Of a DNA stretch of 64,000 bases, positions 55,241 to 64,000 are shown piece after piece. Numbering within the stretch: the stretch's first letter is position 1; each line of letters begins with the position of its first letter. The stretch comes from Zea mays (taxonomy: Eukaryota; Streptophyta; Magnoliopsida; Poales; Poaceae), in assembly GCF_902167145.1 (NCBI RefSeq), contig NC_050096.1, positions 270,404,622 through 270,468,621 of the forward strand, given 5' to 3'. The position numbers were made by a program, and so were the translations under genes. The notes under the pieces are model-generated. The model had not been told where the DNA came from, did no database searches, and was given only the letters and a program-made list of their open reading frames with translations.

Positions 55241-58200
55241 TGTCACACCCGGTTTTAGAAGGCAAACCGAATGCGAACTGTGTACGTGCCAGGATCAGAA
55301 CTCACGTACACAGCGATTACATAAATGAACATCATCACACAATGCTCGAATAATAACATAAAAGAGTACTTATTACATCATAGAGTCATAGACATCCACA
55401 TAGTCATTGTCTTAACAGTTAAATCAAAGTGCTAGCGAAACGCAGTAATGATAAAGCCTCCACAGGCAGCTGACTGGGGGTTGCCGCCAACCCACCCCTA
55501 GAATTCATCGTAGTCTTGAAACTCCTGGAAGTCTCCTTCCACGGCTTCGCCTTCTCCCGAGCAGTGGTTGCAATGTGGACAACCTGGTGTTTTGTGGTAA
55601 AGCAAGGATGAGTACACATCAACGTACTCAGCAAATGTCCCGTTTGGCTGAGGTGGACTAGCTTTATGTGGGGTTAGGCTCAAGCAGTTGCTTTTAGTTG
55701 GTCAGGTATTTATCATTAGTAGAAGCCAGATTTTAGCATTAACCAACCCGTAAACCATTTCCTCGTCGAGGAACAGCATCATCATAGTCGAACCAAAACC
55801 ATATCATAATCATTGTATCTCGAACCATCTGTATCTCTAATCAAAGAGGATCCCAAGGCCGCTCTTAACCGTGAGCACGGCTTTCACTACCCTCTGCAGA
55901 GGTTGCACACTTTACCCATGAGTCATGATTCCCTTTCTACCCGGGGAGAGCTAATCCCCATTGACCACTACCTAGGTGGTCCGGCAGGGCATCACTACGT
56001 AGCTTTTACAAAGATTCCCTAGAGATCATAGCTGCCCGTTAGGTTTCTCCAGTTTGATAAACACAGTACCCCTCCCCGCAGGAGAGTGACTAACAAAGAG
56101 CAAAACGAAAGAACCTCGGCACTCAGCCTCGGCAGAGCAAGCACTGTGCCTGGACCCCATTGACGGCACGACGGCTAAGCAACTACACCTCTAGTTCATC
56201 TAATTAGTCAGCTAAGGGCATCCCATTTCACCCTCATGGTTGCACTGTTATCCCGGGTGGTCTCTCAACGAACCAGTCCTTACGGAGAGGTACTCAGGAA
56301 ACAGCCTGAGCCCCCTAGAGTATCACAAGATCATCAACATCATCAGGATAACAGTATCATAAATAGTCACATCATGTTCATTGATTATGTTAAAGCAATG
56401 GCAAAGTGCTAACCATAATAGCCCATAAGGTCATCAAGGATAAAGTAAAATGTAAAGCTAGTCAATCCTTAGGTTTCGAGTAAGTAGTGCGGGGTAGTAA
56501 GTTAAAAATGAATAGGACATAATGGGACAGAGGACACTTTCCTTCACCAAACTGCTGCTCAGGGACTTCCTCTGCAACTGCCTCGGGAAACACAGACTGC
56601 TCGTTGTCTACGTAAAGCAATCATTCACACTATGCACTTGGGAAAATAACAACAAAAACAATATACCAAACATATGCAGCAGAGAGAGGTCACAAGTTCA
56701 TACTTGAAAAGGGATAGGCACTCTAGTGTTCCCTAGGTCTGGGGTAGAGGACTATACAAAGTGATTCATCATCCACTAATCAAGTTTAAGCCAGTGGTGG
56801 GATTAAATAATTGTCTGGTTTAAGTTCCTAAACTTAAGTGTTTGAGTCCATAAACTTAAGTGCTCCAACTTTTATTAAAGTCTACTATCTTTTATTTATC
56901 TCAAATGGGGTTCCCATAACCTTATCTTTATCCTAATGATTAACCATTAATTGGGACATGGGAACAGCAGGGAAACATTGCATAAACAGATAGATAATAA
57001 TATTATGAACATTTTGCAATTTGAAGCACCTAATTTGGAGTTCATATGGCAAAGTTATGAATTTTACAAGTTTAGGGGTTAAAATTATACCCTAAGGACT
57101 TATTTTGAACTAAATAAAAGGGCCAGGGACTTAACTGCGAGAAACCAGGGACGGCGGGCGCAATTTCCAGAAACCAGGGGGGTTCTTTAAGAAAACGCGC
57201 GGGCGAAGGGGTATCGGGCGCCTACAGCCGTTGGATCTCAGATCTACGGCCAGGATTAGATTCCTGCGGGCGGGCGCGCGGGCGCGCGGCGGCGGGAGCG
57301 GCTGACAGGCGGGGCCAGGCGGACAGCGCGGGCGCGGGCGACTGGCAGGCGGGACCGGGCGGGCAGCGCGGGCGCGCGGGCGACTGGCAGGTGGGGCCTA
57401 ACGGGCAGAGGGACGGGGTGAGGGGGCAGTGGGCCTGGGCCGCTGGATCTCTAGCGGACGGCCAGGATTAGGTCCGGGCGAGTTGAACCAGGGCCGCCCG
57501 ATCTGGGCTGAACGGCGGAGATCGGATGGGCGACCTGGGTCTTCCCTACGGCTAGCTGGGCGGCGGCGCTCGTCCCCGCGGCGGAGGGCTCGCCGGAGAC
57601 GAGGGGCGCGGGCGATTGGCGGCGCTCTGGGGCAATCCGAGTGGTCGGGGAGGCTAGGGAGGGCACGGGGACTCCATTGGTGGGGTCTGGGTCAGGGCAG
57701 AGGCACCGGAGGGGGGCGGTTCACGGCGGGGCGGCTCGGCGGCGGGGTTACTCTACTCCGGCGAGCAATCAACCGTAACAGAGAGCAAAACAAAGGGCGA
57801 TAGGGGCGGGAGAGGTCCCTTACCTCAAGGCGGGCTCCGGGGACTCCTCGGCGGCGACAGAGACGCGACGGGGACCCGGGTCGACGGTGGCGGCTGCACG
57901 GCGGACGACGGGTGAGCGCGGGCAGAGAGAAATAGGGAGGGGAAGAGGGAATTGGGGTGCGTTCCGGGTTGCGGACGTCGGGGTGGAGCTCACCGGGGCT
58001 AGGGGCGCGGTGGAGCTCCAACGGCGACGAGGAACCGAGCTCGGGACGGCGGGGTTATGGCGGCGGCGCTCTGCGTGCGCGCAGCGAGGGGGAAAGAGGG
58101 TCTGCTGGAGCGCAAATGGGGGAGAGGGTGAGGGCGAGTGGGGCTCGGGGCTCAAGTGGCCAGGGGCGGGTCAGTTCCGAGCTCCACGCGCGACGTGGGC

Positions 58201-58876
58201 GCGGGGAAGGCGGGCGCGAGCAGCTCGGCGGCGGTTACGCGGGGACGACGGGGCTGACAGCCCGGGCCCGCGACGCAGAGAGAGAGAAGAAAGCGGGTGC
58301 GGGCGCGAGAGAAGCGGGACTGACGGGTTGGGCCCACGGGCAGAGAGAGAGCGAGGGAGCGGGCGCGCGCGGGGAAGCGGCAGCGCCGACAGGTGGGGCC
58401 GGGCGAGCAGAGAGAGAAGGGGGCGGGTACGCGGAAGGCGACCGCGCCGACAGGTCGGGCCCGCTGCGCAGAGAGAGGAGGGGAGAGAGGCGCGCGCGCG
58501 AGGTGGGCCGACTGGGCCGAAAGGCCGAGGGGGGGCGGGTAAGTGGGCTGCTTTGCCTTTTTCTTTTATTCTGAATTGTTTTTCCCTTTTCTTTTTACCT
58601 ATTCTATTTGATTCAAATTCAAATGAGCCCCAAATTCAAATTAGACCTTTTGAGAATTATGCACCAAACAAAAGTGAAATCTAGGGTTCAACATGATGCA
58701 ACAATTCATACTCCCTTAGGGTTTAACATAATAAACTATAACTACAAGTAAAATAAGCACTTAGCTCCTATAGAAATGAGAGAGACAAGAATTAGGAAGG
58801 ATGAGAAAAGGAAGTAACACCTGAATTTGTGAATATGAGCAAAGAAATTTTATACCCCCAAATTCAGGGTGTTACA
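55241..58876 (-). repeat. 3' LTR of Tekay-like element I
   Basis: 3.6 kb. The left half is unique; 57200-58550 is an extremely GC-rich block of degenerate repeats; the right end (U3 start) is AT-rich. An inverted repeat at 58813-58827/58860-58875 (GTAACACCTGAATTT against AAATTCAGGGTGTTAC) brackets TATAAAATTT. Long ORFs here come from composition and are not called. Confidence 0.85.
57200..58550. repeat. GC-rich degenerate tandem repeats within the I LTR
   Basis: A motif of about 60-70 bp, GACAGG(T/C)(G/C)GGGC... followed by GCAGAGAGAG, recurs near 58255, 58318, 58388 and 58448. A related CAGGCGGG...GCGCGGGCG form occurs near 57305, 57350 and 57388. Confidence 0.65.
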
Positions 58877-58898
58877 AACCTATCCCCCTTAAAAGAAT
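58877..58898 (-). promoter_or_regulatory. Polypurine tract region of I
   Basis: Minus strand TTTTAAGGGGGATAGGTT lies directly before the LTR start TGTAACACCC. Confidence 0.7.
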
Positions 58899-58912
58899 CT
58901 CGCCCCCGAGAT

Positions 58913-61900
58913 TCAGGGTTGGTCAGCAAAGAGTTCAGGGTATTTGGCTTTTAGATCATCTTCTCGTTCCCAGGTTGCTTCTTCCTCCGAATGGTGACCC
59001 CATCTGACTTTGCACATTCTGATGGTATTCCTCCGGGTGACTCTGTCTGCAAACTCCAGAATCTGCGTTGGCTTCTCTATGTATGTCAGATCCTCCTGGA
59101 CTTCCAAGCCCTCCACTGGCAACTGTTCTTCTGGTACTCGCAGACATTTCTTCAATTGCGACACGTGGAACACATTGTGCACTGCTGACAAGCTCTCTGG
59201 TAGGTCGAGCTGGTAGGCCACTTCTCCACGCTTGGCTTGAATCTGATATGGTCCGACGTACCGGGGTGCTAACTTGCCTTTAACTCCGAACCTTCTGACT
59301 CCCCTGATAGGTGACACCTTCAGATAGACGTAATCTCCCACTTCGAAACTCAGTTCCCTTCTCCTTCTGTCAGCATAGCTTCGCTGTCTTGACTGGGCTG
59401 TCTTCAGGTTCTCCCGAACCATTTTGATATTCTCTTCGGCTTCAAGCAAGATGTCGGGGCCAAACACCTGTCTCTCTCCAGGCTGGTCCCAATGCAGCGG
59501 AGTCCTACAACTCCGTCCGTAGAGTGCCTGAAACGGTGACATCTTCAAGCTGGCCTGGTAACTATTGTTGTAGGAGAATTCTGCATAAGGTAACCTTTTG
59601 TCCCATCCTGACTTGTCTTGCAACGCACAGGCTCTCAACATATCTTCTAGGATCTGATTAGTTCTTTCAGTCTGACCGTCTGTCTGCGGGTGATAAGCTG
59701 AGCTGAAGTTCAGATGCGTGCCCAAAGCTTCTTGTAGTTGCTGCCAAAAATGAGATGTGAACTGCGTTCCTCGATCTGACACTATCTTCTTCGGCACACC
59801 ATGAAGGCAGACTATCCGTGACATGTATAACTCAGCTAACGTTGCTCCGGTGTATGTCGTCTTCACAGGTATGAAATGGGCCACCTTTGTTAAGCGGTCC
59901 ACAACCACCCAGATGGAATCGTAGCCGGCCCGGGTACGAGGTAAGCCAACTATGAAATCCATCCCGATCTCATCCCACTTCCACTGAGGAATCCGCAATG
60001 GCTGCAACAATCCGGCAGGCCTCTGATGCTCTGCTTTGGTTCTCTGATAGCTATCACAGATGGCGACATATTCTGCGATCTCTCTTTTCATGCCATACCA
60101 CCAAAACCTCCTTTTTAAATCCTGGTACATCTTCTCACTCCCTGGGTGTATGGAGTAGGCTGTCTCATGAGCTTCCTTGAGGATCAGTTCCCGAATAGGT
60201 TTGAGGTCGGGAACACACAATCGGTCCTTGAACCAGATTACCCCCTCTTCATCCTCTCGAAAGTCTTTGCCTCTTCCTTCTAGGATCAGCTGCCGGATCT
60301 TGTTGATGTTTTCATCATCCTTCTGCCCTTCTTTGATCTCCCGCTCTAGGGTGGGCTCTAATTCCACTGTCACTCCTTGCGTACTATTCAGGAAACCGAG
60401 GCTCAGTCTGTCAAACTCCTTGGCTAACTCATACGGCATTGGGTGCGAGGCCAACATATTGACTTGACTCTTCCTGCTCAGAGCATCTGCAACAACATTG
60501 GCTTTGCCCGGATGGTAATGTATCTCCAACTCATAGTCTTTGATCAGTTCCAACCATCTTCGCTGCCTCATGTTTAACTCTGACTGGGTGAATATGTACT
60601 TCAGACTTTTATGATCTGTGTAGATGTCGCACTTCTGCCCATACAGGTAATGTCTCCAAGTCTTTAAAGCATGAACCACTGCTGCCAACTCCAGGTCATG
60701 TGTGGGATAGTTTTTCTCATGGATCTTCAGCTGTCGAGACGAGTATGCTACAACTCTCCCTTCTTGCATTAGCACACATCCCAATCCGGTGTAAGAAGCG
60801 TCGCAATACACTGAGAATGACTTGTGAACATCAGGCAGGACTAACACAGGGGCTGTAGTCAATCTATTCTTCAGTTCTTCAAATGCTTCCTGACACTTTT
60901 GAGTCCACTTAAACTCAACTTTCTTCGCTAGCAACGCTGTCATCGGTCTAGCAATCTTTGAAAAGCCTTCAATGAAACGCCTGTAATATCCAGCCATTCC
61001 GATGAAGCTCTTGATCCCGCGAACATCCTTCGGTGCTTTCCAGTTCAGGATATCTGCTACTTTCTTTGGATCTACTGCCAACCCATCTTGATTTATGATG
61101 TGACCCAGAAACAAGACTTCATGAATCCAGAACTCGCATTTGCCCAGCTTGGCATACAACCGATGTTCTCGAAGCCTTTGCAATACCATCTTCAAATGCT
61201 CTACATGATCTTCCTCACTTTGAGAGTATATGAGAATGTCGTCGATGAACACTACCACAAACTTGTCCAGATAATCCATGAACACACTGTTCATCAGGTA
61301 CATAAAGAAGGCGGGTGCATTTGTCAAACCAAAGGACATAACTGTGAACTCATATAACCCGTACTTGGTGATGAATGCCGTCTTCGGTATATCCGAGGGT
61401 CGGATTCTGAGTTGATGATAACCAGATCTTAGATCTATCTTCGAGAATACGCTGGCACCTCTGAGCTGGTCGAACAAATCTTCTATCCTTGGCAGGGGGT
61501 ACTTGTTCTTGACTGTGACTTCATTCAAGGCTCTGTAGTCTATGCACATCCTTTTGGTACCATCTTTCTTCTCTACAAACAACACTGGAGCGGCCCAAGG
61601 CGAGGTACTTGGTCTGATGTAACCCTTCTCTAACATCTCATCTATCTGCTTCTTGAGTTCCACCAATTCTGGTCCAGACACTCGGTAGGCTCTTTTGGAA
61701 ATGGGGGCGGTACCAGGGATAAGCTCTATGGCAAATTCGACTTTTCTCTCGGGTGGCATGCCTGTTAGCTCCTCGGGAAACACGTCCGGAAAGTCCGACA
61801 CGACCTTGATAGCCTCGAGTGGGTTGGGCTCCTTACTATCCACTGAAATCTGGTGACAGACTCCCTCTTCTGACTTAGGCATCCTTAGCTCGGCCACTAC

Positions 61901-63487
61901 CTCTTCTCCTGACGGGGACTTCAATGTTACGGTCCTCTTGTCACAACTAACATTTGCTTCATACTTCATTAACCAGTTCATCCCTAGAATAACATCTATC
62001 CCAGGGGTGTCTATTACTATTAAGTCACTGGGGAATCCTATTCCCCTTATTTCCACCATTATGTTTGAACATATTTTATCTGTTTGCACCTTGCCACCAA
62101 CCGAATTAATCCTCATGGGTGGCATCATTGCCTCTACTGAGATGTTATGCAATTCTACCCATGTTGCAGTGACAAATGAATGAGTTGCACCAGTATCAAA
62201 TAGCACTTTCGCGGAATGAGATTCGACTGAGAACATACCTACTGCCACATCTAGTGCATCCTGGATTGCTTCGGCCTCCAAGTGGTTCACCTTTCCACGG
62301 TTGTACGCTTGGTTACGATTGCCTGCTGCCGGCTGCAGTACACCTTGCCTTGCTGGAGCATTGGGGTTGGTTTGCTGCTGAGCCGTCTTCTTTGGGCACT
62401 GCATCGCCCAGTGGCCCTGATCTCCACAGTGGAAACATCCTCTGCCTCCTCCTTGTGCTGGGGCTGCTTGGTTGCTCTGATTCGCTGCTGGGGCAGGAAG
62501 GCGAGGTGCCTGGTTGTTCTGCTTCTGATACTGATTACCTCCCTGCTGGCTGTGCTGACGATACTGCTGCTGCTGCTGTGGGTACTGCCTCTGAAACTGC
62601 TGCTGATACGGACGCTGATTCTGATTCTGATATCCCTGTGGGTGACCAGGTCTGCCTTGCTGAGATGAACTGCCTGAGAAACGTGGACGGCTGATGCCCC
62701 CGGACTGGGGTCCACTCATCTTGCGCTTCCGATCTTCCATATCCTTACGCTTCTTCTCAGTCATAACTGCCCTATCGATCAGGTGCTGGAAGGTGGGAAA
62801 GATGTGATTCATCAGCTGGTAATGCAGGGGATCCACCAAACCTCTCATGAACCTGTACTGCCTCTTGGCATCAGTGTTGACATCCTCGGGTGCATAACGA
62901 GACAGCTGCAGAAACTTGTCTCGGTACTCACTAATAGACAGGGGTCCCTGCTTCAGAGCCAGAAACTCCTCCTTCTTCACGATCATTAGTCCCTCCGGCA
63001 CATGGTACCGACGGAAACTCTCGCTGAATTCCTCCCAAGTGATGGCTTCGGGGTCAGCATGGGTGGCGAGGTAGGACTCCCACCAGGACTGGGCTGCTCC
63101 CCTCAGCTGGCGGGGACCATACAGAACCTTCTCCCTGTCGTCACATTGGGCGGTGCGCAGTTCCCTTTCCACTGCGCGCAGCCAGTCTTCTGCATCCATG
63201 GGGTCAGCAGAATGGGCGAAGGTAGGAGGGTGCCCTCTCATGAACTCACCACGCTTATCCCGTGGCATCTGGGGCATCTGCACTTGCAATTGGGGTTGGG
63301 GTTGCTGTTGAGCCTGCTGCATGGCTGCCAGAGTCTGCCCAATGGCCTGCACTGCCTGGGTCTGCATCAAGAACATCTGCTCCACTGACATCGGGGGTGG
63401 TGGGGGAGGCTGCCTCTGATTTTCCTCCTGCTGGTCATGCTACTCCAGCTGAGCACGCCTGTTGCATCGGCGCCTGTTGTCAGACAT
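58913..63487 (-). pseudogene. gag-pol: Gag-Pol with chromodomain of Tekay-like element I
   Basis: The native start appears to be the ATG at 63487 (MSDNRRRCNRR), with a TAG at codon 16 (63442-63440). The frame is then open for 1492 codons from 63391. Order: capsid ([13 protein letters not shown]), [14 protein letters not shown] knuckle, protease [14 protein letters not shown] with [11 protein letters not shown] and FIDD, RNase H ([10 protein letters not shown]...YTDHKSL), and integrase (HPGS...[33 protein letters not shown]). A GPY segment and a chromodomain ([16 protein letters not shown]) end it. The second zinc Cys of integrase is Tyr. A chromodomain in this place targets integration to marked chromatin. 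It could restart at 63391, so partial function is possible. Confidence 0.9.
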
Positions 63488-64000
63488 CTGTGGAAGACAT
63501 TCATACATCAGCATTGATCTTACAACCCTTCAGCATAAGAAAAGAGAATACAGAATTCTTCATGACCCTGAGTGAACAAAGAGCTTCACTGATCCTCATT
63601 CATGATTCAACACAGCTTCTCAGATAAATAAGGAAAGTAAGAGTAAATGGCTTCCCAACTAAACAACTGACTTCATTAATATTACTAGCTAAGCCGAACT
63701 GCAGGGGAAACCCGCAGGTTGGCAACAGTCATTACAAAGATTCAAATCCAGCACAAGTTCATCATAACAAGCATGCAAACAACTGATAAGCAAACTAAAC
63801 TAAATGGAAGCAACTGATAAGCAAACTAAACTGACTACCTAAGACTGAGACATCTGACTTAAGAATTATTACAAACTCCGACGCTAACGATCTAAGGATC
63901 CAGATCTATCCTGGTCTTATAGACAGGGGAACCATAAGTGTGGTGACCACGTGGCGGTGAGCGGTATGGGTGCTGAGTCCCAACAGGTGCGGGAGAACCA
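63488..64000 (-). other. 5' leader of element I
   Basis: No gene. AT-rich leader between gag and the 5' LTR, which is not reached. A direct repeat around AACTGATAAGCAAACTAAACT occurs at 63780 and 63809. Confidence 0.55.

Larger units (their letters stand above)
55241..64000 (-). mobile_element. Tekay/Del-type chromovirus I, 3' LTR and coding region (right end off-window)
   Basis: On the minus strand: leader, Gag-Pol of about 1500 residues with a C-terminal chromodomain, PPT, and a 3636-bp LTR that starts TGTAACACCC and ends GGGTGTGACA. A very long LTR plus a chromodomain fits the Tekay/Del lineage. The 5' LTR is beyond 64000. The left flank is ACGAG. Confidence 0.85.

Noticed and set aside
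57429..58684. Long plus-strand ORFs, up to 265 codons, in the GC-rich block
   Set aside because: They overlap in two frames, are Arg/Gly/Ala-rich by composition, lie inside an LTR, and match no family.
1..64000. Host protein-coding, tRNA or rRNA genes
   Set aside because: Everything with recognisable homology belongs to retroelements or a MITE; no tRNA cloverleaf or rRNA segment was seen by eye.

Overview
This window is grass repeat DNA with no host gene that I can support. It is almost entirely LTR retrotransposons inserted into one another. The families point to maize or a close Zea/Andropogoneae relative: two Grande-like Tat elements with antisense genes, SIRE/Opie-Ji-type Copia LTRs full of GGACNGTCC palindromes, a Tekay/Del chromovirus with a 3.6-kb LTR, and a CRM-like chromovirus. 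The species is inferred from element types, not from any host gene.

Layout. 1-6207 is the 3' part of a Grande-like element (D, + orientation) ending in its 3' LTR. It sits in the antisense-ORF region of element C, a Tat-type gypsy on the minus strand (6213-29566, left end off-window). C is also interrupted by element B (7259-21633, TSD GTGCT), a gag-only, apparently non-autonomous relative of C. B in turn holds a Copia element A (12113-18729, TSD CTTCC) and a 665-bp hAT-like MITE (19869-20533). C lies in the 3' region of E, a decayed minus-strand SIRE-type Copia element. E also carries F, a complete CRM-like element (30510-38447), inserted in the last codons of its pol. Its LTR-like sequence is split by G, a complete Grande-like element (40189-54476), and then truncated by I, a Tekay/Del element (55241 to beyond the window end). 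The deepest nesting is A in B in C in E.

Relative ages from LTR pairs compared by eye agree with the nesting. B differs by roughly 4%, A by roughly 1.3% plus indels, G by 7 of 630 positions, and F by 6 of 1173. Most disabling changes I can read are C-to-T or G-to-A, as expected in methylated repeats.

The most interesting material is inside the Grande-like elements. Downstream of pol, on the opposite strand, both copies carry a four-exon gene with GT-AG introns, kept open in both copies, and a small acidic ORF with its own TATA box. Between and beside these genes are three sets of hairpins. One is an 82-bp tandem array with covarying stems. One is an 89-bp array with 9-bp stems exactly between the convergent antisense gene and pol. 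The third is a triple module of covarying long stems, each followed by a copy of the polypurine tract, leading into the 3' LTR. G and C also share an in-frame UAG in the same context between protease and reverse transcriptase, suggesting regulated readthrough.
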